64,000 bases of DNA, taken from NCBI RefSeq assembly GCF_001687305.1, contig NZ_KV700385.1, positions 1-64,000 on the forward strand, given 5' to 3'. How positions within the stretch are numbered: position 1 is the first letter of the stretch; each line of letters begins with the position of its first letter. Below are positions 13,501 to 22,062 of this stretch, one piece after another. The stretch is from Actinomyces vulturis (lineage in GTDB: Bacteria > Actinomycetota > Actinomycetes > Actinomycetales > Actinomycetaceae). The notes beneath the pieces were generated by a model. It saw only the letters and a list, made by a program, of their open reading frames with translations. It did not search any database and was not told where the DNA came from. The translations under genes were made by a program, and so were the position numbers.

Positions 13501-14250
13501 CTGCTCTTCACAGGAACCTTGCAAACAATGAATGCGCGGTGGACTCAGAACATCACGCAGCGAATTATTCTCGGGCTCACTGATCCTCGTGATAGTGCCT
13601 TAGCGGGCTTACCGCGCTGGTGCGTAGGTGATGGCAAGGCGGGACGAGGCATTCTTCGTATCGGCGCAGCGACTATCGCATGCCAAGTCTGCCTTCCCGT
13701 TCTCCCCCCTCCATCCTTTTTCACCCCTGCTCGCAAGCCACTTCGTTTTCTTCCTCTTCCTGATACCGTCATGCTGCCTCATCTTCCCGATGGGCATTGG
13801 GGTCTTCAAGCACCGTGTAATCAGCCACTATCTGCCCCTTCCCATGGGCACGTCATCATCGCCGGACCGCCGTGCTCGGGGAAAAGCACTGCTCTCCTTA
13901 CTTTCACCTCTGCGATGAGCACACAGAAAGATGACATTCTTGCCATTGATGACATAGATCAAGAATCTCATGAGGTTCAGCAGTCACTTGAGCGGCATGT
14001 ACGCAAAGGTGGACGGGCGATCGTGACAATGTCGATTCACTCCGCTGCCATGATGAACCGCGGGGCTCTCGCTCTCATGCGTCACCGTGCGCTTATCGTG
14101 ATTCTGTCTCCTAGCCTTCCACAAGCTTCTATGGTGGCTGGTTGTGAGATGCGAGGATTCTTCGATCCTGCACTCGCTACACTCCCGGGACGCGGGGTGA
14201 TGGTAGAACGTGGTCGAGTATGTGAAATTCAGGTAGGTAAAGGCCCTTAG
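10522..14250 (+). CDS. FHA-like, membrane-anchored EccC/FtsK-type triple ATPase
   Basis: This resembles the ATPase that powers type VII secretion (EccC/EssC) and is 1242 residues long. Order: an FHA-like N-terminus (VGR at about 35, SRQH near 49); two membrane segments at about 180-217; a linker; ATPase 1 with intact Walker A GTTGSGKSE (about 525) and Walker B LLIIIDEF (about 626); ATPase 2 with degenerate Walker A GAPRSGVTT (about 881, Lys lost); and ATPase 3 with intact GPPCSGKST (about 1114). No WXG100, EccB, EccD, EccE or mycosin gene lies anywhere in the window, so its substrate is unknown. No clear ribosome site precedes the ATG. It is divergent from ligA and could instead be a specialised DNA or protein pump. 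Confidence 0.85.
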   Translation: MTTPLISADAPRLYLQVIGGKNDGVLIALRGRQTVGRSEMGGDVSISRQHLVVSPHGDWVSIRRINSTAPVGLVRSGHAWWPLTKALSHVRRTSASPSMRMVVGQSFPLGPRVCSWRLAMLIKHMWSLVLPRHVVISFLNERPVRCYPGDLVVLGPVLLRVERIEVFSPPRRRLFPWGKALLPLLPVAAMGAFMTVRGHFPLMLFMVLPMLLRLFLRSSRRGRNRRSSSWRSSATPPSVPVVLRALNERSSERTVGRENGRASRHAGSKERQNEILSAWACPPRDVLLAWLVDQQMSAFNTMQWCVFGHQKYRRIIQQVFQVFPSRRFPSLRQSRVATVKDGEHLTFTTRYGAFWWMAQVSALYDAHCVGDPSGNEFRVRWGEIPAQKKKTSPLSEGEEYRYEASINIEGGGITACQHHHRARIRKFEQWLTTRPWWTALINAAISQPSGELALLSRTNSSLSFQNIPQSVDGQELLPPPRPHYIQRAWNKSDSLSLSFILGRNNAGRDVPLDLVAHGPHALIAGTTGSGKSELLTSWILQLTHRYSPEHLSLVLVDYKGGATCEVFSSLPHVAGVLTDLDPQASHRALASLEAELASRERRVAHYGARSIDDLPDNVRPPRLLIIIDEFAVLVREHADILDSLVRLGAQGRSLGVHLVFSTQRPQGQMSLAIRTNVAIRVCLRVHDVADGRDVVDDSVPAEFPTIPGRLACRYDGGALVVLQSPWMGQRHVVESRVRLISAAWSNKTSDRNSATRHDEVLLRSEENGDFTRARIWKPWADPLPHSITQQEAVCFLTWANPPQISDKSPLSTDFPGGNPPGIAHKSSHSTTTYHNGNEHLTRRRTSKRNNAQCSLPLLLTDFPDEQRLSSWSWDSNSELGIFGAPRSGVTTALLSAAGSALASGRVIHTIGLEEDVSSALATHPGVGTTASLEETMTCIHLLRAALSGDLCDDVVVVDRCDELIRQVDRVLGPGEGISLMTQLLLAAHRKDISLLFTGTLQTMNARWTQNITQRIILGLTDPRDSALAGLPRWCVGDGKAGRGILRIGAATIACQVCLPVLPPPSFFTPARKPLRFLPLPDTVMLPHLPDGHWGLQAPCNQPLSAPSHGHVIIAGPPCSGKSTALLTFTSAMSTQKDDILAIDDIDQESHEVQQSLERHVRKGGRAIVTMSIHSAAMMNRGALALMRHRALIVILSPSLPQASMVAGCEMRGFFDPALATLPGRGVMVERGRVCEIQVGKGP

Positions 14251-14454
14251 GTCCCAAAACTTACGAGAGAAAATGGCGGAATAACACCGTGTGATCAGAA
14301 CCACCGCGATTCTGACTCACGTCACGTCTGTTACCTCTTGCCCCACTGCCGTCGCCATGTGAAGGTTAGTAACAGGACTTGGTCACGCTTCTAACGCCCC
14401 GCGTTCACCTGCGTGGCCATTCATCGTTACCAGGCATTCATGAAAGGAGGCCAC

Positions 14455-14703
14455 ATGGATTGGCGTAGTCGTGCAGCCTGCCTGACCGTGGACCCAGAAC
14501 TCTTCTTCCCCGTGGGCAACACCGGCCCTGCAATTGCTCAGATTGCTAAGGCAAAGGAAGTTTGTGCACGCTGTGAGGTTCAAGAGGTTTGCCTCAAGTG
14601 GGCTCTTGAAAACGGACAGGATGCTGGTGTGTGGGGTGGAATGAGCGAAGAGGAGCGACGTTCCCTTAAACGTCGCGCAGCCCGCGCTCGCCGTTCTTCC
14701 TGA
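14455..14703 (+). CDS. whiB1: WhiB1-family iron-sulfur transcription factor
   Basis: Small [4Fe-4S], nitric-oxide-sensitive transcriptional regulator that partners with the primary sigma factor. The 82 residues begin MDWR and carry the four cluster cysteines at C9, C37, C40 and C46, spaced as in M. tuberculosis WhiB1. The GVWGGMSEEER motif and a basic DNA-binding tail (KRRAARARR) follow. The start is fixed by AAAGGAGG 4 bases before the ATG. The neighbouring convergent pdtaS gene matches the Rv3219-Rv3220c order, which supports WhiB1 over other paralogues. Its transcript ends in the hairpin at 14726-14761. Confidence 0.93.
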   Translation: MDWRSRAACLTVDPELFFPVGNTGPAIAQIAKAKEVCARCEVQEVCLKWALENGQDAGVWGGMSEEERRSLKRRAARARRSS

Positions 14704-14725
14704 TCACCGGGTCAAGATACGTAAA

Positions 14726-14761
14726 CAGGGTGCCTCGGACCGTTGGGTTCGAGGCACCCTG
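14726..14761. terminator. Bidirectional terminator between whiB1 and pdtaS
   Basis: Perfect 12-base stem (14726-14737 with 14750-14761, CAGGGTGCCTCG) with a 12-base loop, set between two convergent genes. Confidence 0.8.
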
Positions 14762-14779
14762 ACGTTTCCAAGACATTAT

Positions 14780-16249
14780 TTATCGAGCTGGTCGCTCCGA
14801 CAGCCTTGCGTGAATGACCACGTCCGTCCCCACACCATGTGGACCGGGTTGCCAATCGATAGTTCCACGCAGTTCACCACGTACTAACGTTCCAATAATT
14901 TGCGTACCCAGACCAGTGCGAATACGAGATAAATCCATCCCTACACCATTATCGATGACGTGTACTTCCAACTGATCATCATCACGGTGAGCGCGGACAG
15001 TCACGCAACCATTCACACCTTCCAAACCATGTTCCACCGCATTTGTTACCAACTCAGCAAGCACAGTGGCCAGAGACTGAGCAGCGTCTGCCGCCACCAT
15101 GCCAAAACTTCCCTCAATACATGTGGTCACATGACTAGATGATGTTGCCACAACAGCTGCCATACGCAGCACCTGGCCAAACACCTCATCAAAATTCACT
15201 TGCTCGTTGATATTTTGACTAAGTGCCTCATGGACAGTGGCGATAGTAGCCACACGACGTTCAGCCTCTAATAGTGCATTCTTTGCATCGGGATTATCAG
15301 TACGACGTGACTGCATGCGCAGCAAGGCGGACACTGTTTGCAAATTGTTCTTCACGCGGTGATGGATTTCGCGAATGGTGGCGTCCTTGGTCATGAGGAC
15401 TTGTTCGCGGCGTCGGATTTCGGTTACGTCGCGTACCAGCAACAGTGCTCCTGAACGCTGACCATCCACATTAAGTGGAACGGAGCGGACCACAAGGAAT
15501 ACTCCGCCTACCTCTAACTCCGTCATCCATGCCTGACGGCCCATAAGAACCACGGCCATTGTTTCTTCGACCGCAGTACGCTCAGGGATGATATCGGTAA
15601 CGGCCTCAGCCAGGTGAACACCCTCCAAATCGCCTTCAACACCAAGACGATGGAAACAGGAGGTGGCATTCGGGCTGGAATAAGTAATGACACCTTCGGC
15701 ATCCAAAGCGAGCACACCATCAGATACACGGGGCGTACCATGGCGAACACCCGTAGGAGCACCAGCAATAGGGAACGTCCCCTGGGCGATCATCGTGCAC
15801 AGCACATCCGCAAGACGTTCCTGAGACTCATCAATGAGCCTGCCACCGCGCAGCACACCAACGGAACTTTCACGCGTCACCACAGCCACAGCTTTTCCGC
15901 CACGCACCACAGGAATGTATTCCTCGCGAACTGCGGTAGAACCAGTCCAGTAAGGCTCGTCGCTAACCTGAATCTGGCAAGTCTGAAGCGTCTCCAAGGC
16001 GATGACTTCGCGGGAGGCGGGCATACGGCGTCGGAGAACATCGTCAGGGTGCACGGTGGTACCTGTCGAGGGACGGCACTGATCGATCGCCACGAATCGG
16101 CCAGAATGAGTGCGGGTCCATAGGACCAGGTCAGCCACGGACAAGTCCGCCACCAACTGCCAATCAGCAACTAATTGGTGGAGCCAATCAGCATCAGTGG
16201 CTTGAAGGTCCACTCCGTCGCGCATGTCGTCAGGAATCAATGTAGGCAC
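14780..16249 (-). CDS. pdtaS: PdtaS-type sensor histidine kinase (GAF-PAS-HisKA_2)
   Basis: Soluble two-component kinase; in mycobacteria PdtaS phosphorylates the antitermination regulator PdtaR. The 489-residue protein has an N-terminal GAF-like domain (about 1-150), a PAS-like domain (about 170-285), the phospho-acceptor motif IREIHHRVKNNLQ near residue 297 and a C-terminal ATPase domain with NAVEHG and DNGVGM boxes. No membrane segment is seen, as expected for PdtaS. The GTG start lacks a ribosome site; TAGGCT lies 6 bases ahead, so the mRNA may be leaderless. No response regulator is adjacent. Convergent with whiB1. Confidence 0.9.
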   Translation of the reverse strand: MPTLIPDDMRDGVDLQATDADWLHQLVADWQLVADLSVADLVLWTRTHSGRFVAIDQCRPSTGTTVHPDDVLRRRMPASREVIALETLQTCQIQVSDEPYWTGSTAVREEYIPVVRGGKAVAVVTRESSVGVLRGGRLIDESQERLADVLCTMIAQGTFPIAGAPTGVRHGTPRVSDGVLALDAEGVITYSSPNATSCFHRLGVEGDLEGVHLAEAVTDIIPERTAVEETMAVVLMGRQAWMTELEVGGVFLVVRSVPLNVDGQRSGALLLVRDVTEIRRREQVLMTKDATIREIHHRVKNNLQTVSALLRMQSRRTDNPDAKNALLEAERRVATIATVHEALSQNINEQVNFDEVFGQVLRMAAVVATSSSHVTTCIEGSFGMVAADAAQSLATVLAELVTNAVEHGLEGVNGCVTVRAHRDDDQLEVHVIDNGVGMDLSRIRTGLGTQIIGTLVRGELRGTIDWQPGPHGVGTDVVIHARLSERPAR

Positions 16250-16287
16250 CCTTGTAGCCTACGTCCTCTCGTGAAAAGATCGCACCT

Positions 16288-16791
16288 ATGAAGACTCAAT
16301 TCAGTGTCACCTACCCTGCCTCCCTGTCTGATGTGCAGAACATGCTGAGCGATAAGACATATCTGCTCTCCCGTTTACCTGCTGAAGCTCATCATCAGGC
16401 TGATGTCACTGTAGAACGCACTGCCGCCGGTTGGACGAGCACACTGACTGTTGATGCTCCCAAAGAATCTATGCCTGCCGTGGCCGCTCGTTTCATCAAA
16501 GGAATCGTCACCGTGACTATCACCGAGCAGTGGAACGTCACTGATGATTCTCATGCTCACGGTACCGTCACCGTGGATGTCAAGGGGGCACCAGTCAAAG
16601 GCAGCGCCCAAACCACCCTCACCTCCGCAGGTAAGCAGACCACAGCTGTTGCTGATGTGGACTTTTCCGTCAACCTTCCACTGGTGGGTAAAACGGTGGA
16701 GAAGGCTGTCTTATCCAAAATCGATTCCGTTACCGCCTACGAAGAACGTCTGGCCGCACAGTATTTAAAGTCAAAATCCTCCATAATGTGA
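16288..16791 (+). CDS. DUF2505 domain protein
   Basis: The 167-residue protein matches the actinobacterial DUF2505 family, which has a START/SRPBCC-like fold and no established role. It opens with a typical MKTQFSVTYPAS strand and has a central WNVTDDSHAHGTVTVDVKG region and a C-terminal helix. No signal peptide or membrane segment. It is divergent from pdtaS across 38 bases. There is no clear ribosome site; AAAGAT 7 bases ahead of the ATG is a possible leaderless -10. Confidence 0.75.
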   Translation: MKTQFSVTYPASLSDVQNMLSDKTYLLSRLPAEAHHQADVTVERTAAGWTSTLTVDAPKESMPAVAARFIKGIVTVTITEQWNVTDDSHAHGTVTVDVKGAPVKGSAQTTLTSAGKQTTAVADVDFSVNLPLVGKTVEKAVLSKIDSVTAYEERLAAQYLKSKSSIM

Positions 16792-16876
16792 CGCCGGTTA
16801 TATTCCCTGTCCGCTTTGGGCTTGACAGGGCACTGAAACATGAGCGTGCATAGGCAGATATGGAACCATCATCGTC

Positions 16877-17347
16877 ATGACTGAAAACACAACAAACACA
16901 GCACCTGTCCCTTACCCCGCACCTGCTGTGTGGGCTGAACGCCTGGGAACTCGCCAGTACCTTGGCCGTAATGAAGCTGGCGCAGAGGTCAAGATTGGCA
17001 TCGGTCCGGGCATGTTCAGCCCCGGCGAGTTGCTCAAGTTGGCCCTGGCCACTTGCCACTCCCTTTCTGCCGATCACCGTCTGGCTAAGGCATTGGGAGA
17101 AGACTTCGACGCTATCGTCGGTTGCACCACAGTGAAGAACGATGAAGAAGAGCGTTACGACTCTTTCACCGTGGAACTGTGTGCTGACTACTCCAGCCTC
17201 ACCGAGGAAGAGCGCGAAAAACTCACCGAGCGCGCTCAGGCTGCCGTAGATCGCCACTGCACTGTTGGCCACACTCTGTCTCATGGCGCCCAGTACGTCA
17301 TGAAAATGATGGACGACGCCGGTCCCAAGGCTTCCGAGATCGCCTGA
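16877..17347 (+). CDS. OsmC/Ohr family peroxide-reducing protein
   Basis: Members of this family reduce organic hydroperoxides with a pair of thiol cysteines. The 156-residue protein has the fold landmarks FSPGELLKLALATCHSLS with Cys60 and AVDRHCTVGHTL with Cys128, which align with the two redox cysteines of OsmC. Its closest look is to general OsmC proteins rather than to Ohr. It appears monocistronic and is followed by a terminator at 17421-17462. Confidence 0.82.
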   Translation: MTENTTNTAPVPYPAPAVWAERLGTRQYLGRNEAGAEVKIGIGPGMFSPGELLKLALATCHSLSADHRLAKALGEDFDAIVGCTTVKNDEEERYDSFTVELCADYSSLTEEEREKLTERAQAAVDRHCTVGHTLSHGAQYVMKMMDDAGPKASEIA

Positions 17348-17420
17348 TCCTTCATTTCTCTTACCTGACATTCCCGCTTCACTGAGTTGCCATATTTCTG
17401 GCCTCTTCATGGAAGCAACC

Positions 17421-17462
17421 ACGGTGGGTGAAGTTGCGTGTCTTCGCTTCTTCGCCCACCGT
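17421..17462 (+). terminator. Intrinsic terminator after the OsmC gene
   Basis: A 13-base stem with one G-T wobble (17421-17433 with 17450-17462, ACGGTGGG outer arm) is followed by TCTTCTTGT. Further on, 17467-17476 and 17511-17520 form a second inverted repeat (CTTGTCATCA). It overlaps two near copies of TTCTTGNCATCAGGA (17464-17498). The remainder of 17348-17662 holds no supported gene. Confidence 0.7.
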
Positions 17463-17662
17463 TCTTCTTGTCATCAGGAAGTTTTTCTTGCCATCAGGAC
17501 CATTTCTCAATGATGACAAGTTCACGATTGTTCTCCACCAATGCTCAGAAAAAAGCACCCACTGTACCGCGATGAACCCGTGCAGAGGCTCAAATCATGT
17601 TCCATTTGGGACCAGCAGTCCAATAGACTCAGCGCAACGGCTCATTACACAGGGAAGAGTTC

Positions 17663-18328
17663 ATGAAGAAAAAAGCCCCCACTCTCGAAAACCTTCTGGA
17701 CGGCGCACTTACTCTGCCCTCGGGTTACATTTCCTCACGAGTGAAAAAACTCAAGGACAAGAATCCCCATGCCTCAATCGACGAACTAGTAGAGATTGCA
17801 AGCAAAACTTTTATTCGTGACGCCGGCATGTCTGGCGGAGCGGTAGGGGCCTCTGCAGCGATCCCCGCTGTCGGTACTGGTACAGCCACTGCCCTGACCA
17901 TTGGTGAGTCCGTTGCATTTATCGGTTTGGCTACCGTGTATGTACTGACCATGGCTGAACTCCACGGCATCACCGTGGATAACAAAGACAAACGGCGTGC
18001 CTTAGTTCTCAGTTCCTTGCTTGGCGAAGAAGGCGCTGAAGCAATTCAAAGCCAATTAGGCTTGTCCTCTCTATACTGGGCAACCCAGGCGTTACCCACG
18101 ATGAAAAACTCCACGGTCAAGGCCGTCAACCGTAAACTCGTTAAACATGCCCGTCGTAAGGCCGGCTCTAAGATCGGTATTTTGGCTATGGGCCGGCTCA
18201 TTCCCTTCGGCATTGGTGCCGCTGTGGGCTTCACCGGTGCTCGTGCATTGGCCCGCCAGGTAGTCGAGGGTGCTCATGCCGCCCTTGGCCCCATTTCCCG
18301 AAACACCGTTGAGGTAGTGCTTAAATGA
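17663..18328 (+). CDS. EcsC-like membrane-associated protein
   Basis: The 221-residue protein resembles the EcsC family by its glycine/alanine-rich amphipathic stretches ([22 protein letters not shown] and [21 protein letters not shown] regions) and its basic middle part. Function is unknown; EcsC in Bacillus lies beside an ABC exporter, but there is none here. It is the first gene of a long operon and its stop overlaps the thyA start by four bases (ATGA), so it is translationally coupled to thyA. GGGAAGAG precedes the ATG. Confidence 0.6.
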   Translation: MKKKAPTLENLLDGALTLPSGYISSRVKKLKDKNPHASIDELVEIASKTFIRDAGMSGGAVGASAAIPAVGTGTATALTIGESVAFIGLATVYVLTMAELHGITVDNKDKRRALVLSSLLGEEGAEAIQSQLGLSSLYWATQALPTMKNSTVKAVNRKLVKHARRKAGSKIGILAMGRLIPFGIGAAVGFTGARALARQVVEGAHAALGPISRNTVEVVLK

Positions 18329-19179
18329 CCCAGTGGACATTCCTTAATGAAGCAGGGTTGGTTGCCCCTGATGGCCTGAATCTGGCCTACGAAAACCTCC
18401 TCGCTGAAGTCCTCCAGCACGGCGTAGAAAAGACTGACCGTACCGGCACCGGAACGCTCAGTGTGTTTGCTCGCCAGTTGCGTTACGACTTGTCTGAGGG
18501 TTTCCCTCGTATCACCACAAAGTTCGTCCCGATGAAGTCCGTGAAAGGCGAATTGCTTTGGTTTTTACAGGGCAACACCAACATTGGGTGGCTTAGGGAC
18601 CACGGCATCACTATTTGGGATGAGTGGGCTGATGAAAACGGCGAACTCGGCCCTGTCTACGGCGCTCAGTGGCGTAGTTGGCCAACCCGTGATGGCCAGG
18701 CCTTGGACCAGATCACTGAACTGGTGACGATGCTGCGCGAACAGCCAGATTCTCGCCGCATGCTGGTATCTGCCTGGAACGTGAGTGAGTTGCCGAATAT
18801 GGCTCTTGCTCCCTGCCACGCCTTCTTCCAGTGTTACGTGGCTGATGGCAAACTCAGCCTGCAGGTCTACCAGCGCAGTGCTGACTTGTTCCTGGGTGTT
18901 CCTTTCAACATTGCTTCCTACGCACTGCTAACCCATATGCTGGCTCAGCAGGCAGGTTTGAAGCCGGGCGAACTCATTTGGACTGGCGGGGACTGCCACA
19001 TCTATCTCAATCACCAAGACCAAGTCCGCGAGCAACTTTCACGCGTGTCCGAGGCTTACCCCTTCCCCACCTTGTCACTGACAAAGGCGGAGAGCATTCT
19101 GGACTACCAGATGGATGATATTGATGCTTCTCATGGCTACCAGTCCCATCCACCGATCAAGGCCCCCGTCGCCGTTTAA
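18325..19179 (+). CDS. thyA: Thymidylate synthase
   Basis: Methylates dUMP to dTMP using methylene-tetrahydrofolate. The 284 residues match the family in length. Visible are the phosphate-binding [10 protein letters not shown] loop, PVYGAQWR, the catalytic Cys164 in LAPCHAFFQ, the Arg-rich DSRRM loop, the substrate motif [18 protein letters not shown] and the DCHIYLNH motif. It is coupled to the EcsC-like gene by a 4-base overlap and followed 54 bases later by folA, which recycles the dihydrofolate that this enzyme makes. Confidence 0.97.
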   Translation: MTQWTFLNEAGLVAPDGLNLAYENLLAEVLQHGVEKTDRTGTGTLSVFARQLRYDLSEGFPRITTKFVPMKSVKGELLWFLQGNTNIGWLRDHGITIWDEWADENGELGPVYGAQWRSWPTRDGQALDQITELVTMLREQPDSRRMLVSAWNVSELPNMALAPCHAFFQCYVADGKLSLQVYQRSADLFLGVPFNIASYALLTHMLAQQAGLKPGELIWTGGDCHIYLNHQDQVREQLSRVSEAYPFPTLSLTKAESILDYQMDDIDASHGYQSHPPIKAPVAV

Positions 19180-19233
19180 CTCATCGCCCTTAAGGCATAT
19201 CATCGTTGTTTATTGCACAGCAAAGGAGCCGTC

Positions 19234-19857
19234 ATGAGATCACTATCTCCTGTCCCGGTAGGAATGATTTGGGCTCAAGACGAGGCTGGAGTGTTGGGCG
19301 TAAACGATCACATGGCCTGGCATGTTCCTGATGATTTCAAGCATTTCAAGGCCTCAACGATTGGATGCCCTCTGGTTATGGGCCGGACCACCTTCGAATC
19401 GTTGGCAGGTTTTCTTTCCGGTCGCTTATGCATCGTAATGACTCGGCAAGAATCATTGACCCACCCGAAATTGGGAGAGGCTCTCCCCGTCGCGCAGGAC
19501 CGCCCCGATGAAGGCTGGCCTGAAGAAGGTGCCGTTCGCGCCACCTCCCTCGATGACGCACTAACCATTGCCCGCGATTACTGTGGAACGCACGCATCCG
19601 CCCATCATGTGTGGATTGCTGGCGGCGCTGCGGTATACCGCGAAGCGATCGAAGCGGACGTTGCTGATGAGCTCGTGGTCTCCACTATTGACCTCGATGT
19701 GTTGGCTCACCGTGAGGCATCCCCCGAGGATCATGTGGCCTACGCGCCCCTCATTGACGCCGAGGTATGGCACCGTGATCCCAAGCGAAGTGACGATCAT
19801 TGGCGCCCCATGAGCAAGGATGCGGCCTGGAGAGTCACCACGTGGGTCCGCAGGTAA
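19234..19857 (+). CDS. folA: Dihydrofolate reductase
   Basis: Reduces dihydrofolate to tetrahydrofolate with NADPH. The 207-residue protein has the start strand VGMIWAQDEAGVLG, the Met20-type loop with MAWHVPDDFKHFK (catalytic Asp in PDD), the MGRTTFESL motif and the IAGGAAVYREAI cofactor strand. It is longer than the common 160-170 because of an insert at about 75-100. The start is the ATG at 19234 with AAAGGAG 5 bases ahead; an upstream in-frame ATG at 19213 lacks one. Its last 16 bases overlap the next gene. Confidence 0.95.
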   Translation: MRSLSPVPVGMIWAQDEAGVLGVNDHMAWHVPDDFKHFKASTIGCPLVMGRTTFESLAGFLSGRLCIVMTRQESLTHPKLGEALPVAQDRPDEGWPEEGAVRATSLDDALTIARDYCGTHASAHHVWIAGGAAVYREAIEADVADELVVSTIDLDVLAHREASPEDHVAYAPLIDAEVWHRDPKRSDDHWRPMSKDAAWRVTTWVRR

Positions 19858-20696
19858 CAGAACACTCTGTTTTCCCTAACGAGACGGTATCGACCTCACA
19901 AGAGGGCGACGCCGCCCAGTCCCGGTCGCTTTCCTTCTCACTACCCGCGAGCGCAGGTAATCCGCCAGCATTTTCGCTGCGTGCACATCTGATGACTGCA
20001 GTACTGACCACAGTTGCTGGCTTCATTGTGGTGCTGGGGAGTTTCGCTGACGTCACTGCGCGCCCATTCGGCTCATCATCCGTAGGCGAGCAACCAATCC
20101 CTACGGCTCCACCGGATTTTGGTAAACCCACGCCTGCTTCCACTCCTAGTGTTCTGCCTAGAGTTCAGGAGCCGACAACGGCCCATCTCATCGTCTTGGT
20201 TATTCTCATGGTCTTGTTTGTGACGGTCGTGATTGTGGGACTCGTGGTTCTTCACCAAGTCTTCTCTTTTCGCCTTCCGGCGTGGTTATCGAGCCTGCTC
20301 GCACGCAGGCATTCACAGAAAACCTCCATCTCCGCACGTCCTCAATCTGAACCTGTCTCTGCACGTTTTGAGCGTTCTTCGTGGTCACGAGCGAGCGAAT
20401 TGGCTGAGCACATTGATGCTCGCCCTCCCTCTGACACGGTGACTGCCGCTTGGGTGGCCTGCGAAGATTTTGGGGCACATCAGGGAGTGAAGAAAAAGGA
20501 ATGCGAATTGACCGGGGCGTATGCGCGCCGTCTGGCTACAGCATTGCCGTCAGTTGCCGGTGAAATTCACGAATTGGCAGATATGTACCACGTGGTGCGC
20601 TTTACCCCGCAGGCCCCCACGATTACCACTGAGATGGCTCAGCGTGCCCACGCATGTTTGGAAACCATTGAGTCAGCAGGCAGGGGGCGTCATTGA
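19842..20696 (+). CDS. DUF4129-like membrane protein of the MoxR-DUF58 module
   Basis: The 284-residue protein has two membrane segments (about 50-75 and 110-140) and a soluble C-terminal helical domain with AYARRLA, as in DUF4129 proteins. Those are partners of MoxR ATPases and DUF58 proteins in transglutaminase-like or cell-wall assembly systems. I set the start at GTG 19842 because GGAGAG lies 7 bases ahead, giving a 16-base overlap with folA; a later start at the Met before the first membrane segment is possible. It overlaps the next gene by three bases. Confidence 0.6.
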   Translation: MGPQVTEHSVFPNETVSTSQEGDAAQSRSLSFSLPASAGNPPAFSLRAHLMTAVLTTVAGFIVVLGSFADVTARPFGSSSVGEQPIPTAPPDFGKPTPASTPSVLPRVQEPTTAHLIVLVILMVLFVTVVIVGLVVLHQVFSFRLPAWLSSLLARRHSQKTSISARPQSEPVSARFERSSWSRASELAEHIDARPPSDTVTAAWVACEDFGAHQGVKKKECELTGAYARRLATALPSVAGEIHELADMYHVVRFTPQAPTITTEMAQRAHACLETIESAGRGRH

Positions 20697-21070
20697 AGTT
20701 TTCTACCCCGGCTTTCCTCGTCACCGTCGCGATGGCCGCGGCTACGGTAATCACTGGTCTTGCCCTGGGCTGGGCGCTCCTTGACGTGCTTACTATCGCT
20801 GCATTGATTGTCATCGTGCCCCTGCCAGCATTGGGGATTGCTTTACGCCCCACTGCCCCACCCACGTGGCCTGATGACGATGAGCCCTCAGCCGGTTCAT
20901 GCCGGCGCACTATCGCTGTAGTGAGTCAGGAACTTCAACGCGACTCCTACGGGCAAGTCACCTCACGCATGCTGCGGGATCTGCCCGATGCTCCCCGTTC
21001 CTCAAAGAGTTCAGACATTATTGCCTATATTCACCGCTTATCCGCTTCGTCTCAAGGAAAGCAGTCATGA
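20693..21070 (+). CDS. Small membrane protein upstream of the MoxR ATPase
   Basis: A 125-residue protein starting at TTG 20693, whose codon overlaps the previous stop; a GGGGG tract lies just ahead. Two membrane segments fill about residues 5-50 and a hydrophilic tail follows. I do not recognise a named family. It sits where other MoxR-DUF58 clusters carry small membrane accessory genes, and its stop overlaps the moxR start (ATGA), so it is almost certainly part of the complex or of its translation unit. Confidence 0.65.
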   Translation: MKFSTPAFLVTVAMAAATVITGLALGWALLDVLTIAALIVIVPLPALGIALRPTAPPTWPDDDEPSAGSCRRTIAVVSQELQRDSYGQVTSRMLRDLPDAPRSSKSSDIIAYIHRLSASSQGKQS

Positions 21071-22056
21071 CACAAGAATCACCGGCTCACCCCGTACCCC
21101 TTAGCGTGGAGGATGTGGCCCACTACTCCACCACGATTCTTGATGAGTGCCGCACCGTGGTGGTGGGTATGGATGAGGCACTGCCCATGGCGTTGGCGTC
21201 GATTCTTGCCGGTGGCCATGTGCTGTTTGAAGACTTACCTGGCCTGGGTAAGACGATGGCTGCACGCTGTTTGGCCACCACCTTGGGCTTGGAGTTCACA
21301 CGCCTTCAATGTACCCCTGACTTGCTACCCAGCGACGTGACAGGCTCGTCCGTGTGGGATCCCACCACTGGTGCTTTCACCTTCCGCCCCGGCCCAGTGT
21401 TCACGGGCCTACTGCTGGCTGATGAGATTAACCGTGCCGCTCCACGCACACAGGCCGCTCTACTCGAAGCAATGAGCGAATCTCAGGTCAGTGTGGAGGG
21501 CATCACACGTAAACTCCCCTCTCCCTTCCATATGATTGCCACCTCTAACCCGGTTGAGTTTGAGGGCACGTTCCCCTTACCTGAGGCACAGTTAGACCGT
21601 TTCATGGTACGCCTGGCCGTGGGCACACCCACCCATGCCGATGAGTTCACGATTATTAATCGACGCCTCACGCGCCAGCGCCCCGACATTGATCTCTCCC
21701 CCGTCATCGATGCCCAGACGCTTCTCGCTATGCAGGTTGGTGTAGAACAGGTTGGTGTGGAGCAGTCTGTAGTGGACTATGCCATTGCTATTGCTCAGGG
21801 CACGCGCGCTGCCGAGGATGTCCTCGTTGGCGCCTCACCCCGCGGCACCCAGTCCCTTGTGCTTCTGGCTCGTGCATGGGCAGTCATGCATGGACGGAGC
21901 GTGGTGACTCCTGACGATGTAGCGCAGTGCGCCATCCCCGCATTGGCTCATCGCCTGACCCTGTCCACCTCCGCGTGGGCTAACGGCGTGAAGACTCAAG
22001 AAATCATGCGTGATGTGCTTAACCGTACCCCTGCCCCCTGTGTTGTTCGCCAGTAG
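21067..22056 (+). CDS. MoxR-family AAA+ ATPase
   Basis: Chaperone-like AAA ATPase that helps to assemble or activate partner proteins, usually together with a DUF58 protein. The 329 residues include Walker A EDLPGLGKT (55-63), Walker B LLADEINRA (116-124), an ATSNPVEFEGT sensor-1 motif and the C-terminal lid with ASPRGTQSLV. The ATG at 21067 overlaps the previous stop by four bases and GGAAAG is just ahead; upstream in-frame ATGs would run over the preceding gene. DUF58 follows after six bases. Confidence 0.92.
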   Translation: MTQESPAHPVPLSVEDVAHYSTTILDECRTVVVGMDEALPMALASILAGGHVLFEDLPGLGKTMAARCLATTLGLEFTRLQCTPDLLPSDVTGSSVWDPTTGAFTFRPGPVFTGLLLADEINRAAPRTQAALLEAMSESQVSVEGITRKLPSPFHMIATSNPVEFEGTFPLPEAQLDRFMVRLAVGTPTHADEFTIINRRLTRQRPDIDLSPVIDAQTLLAMQVGVEQVGVEQSVVDYAIAIAQGTRAAEDVLVGASPRGTQSLVLLARAWAVMHGRSVVTPDDVAQCAIPALAHRLTLSTSAWANGVKTQEIMRDVLNRTPAPCVVRQ

Positions 22057-22062
22057 TCACTA

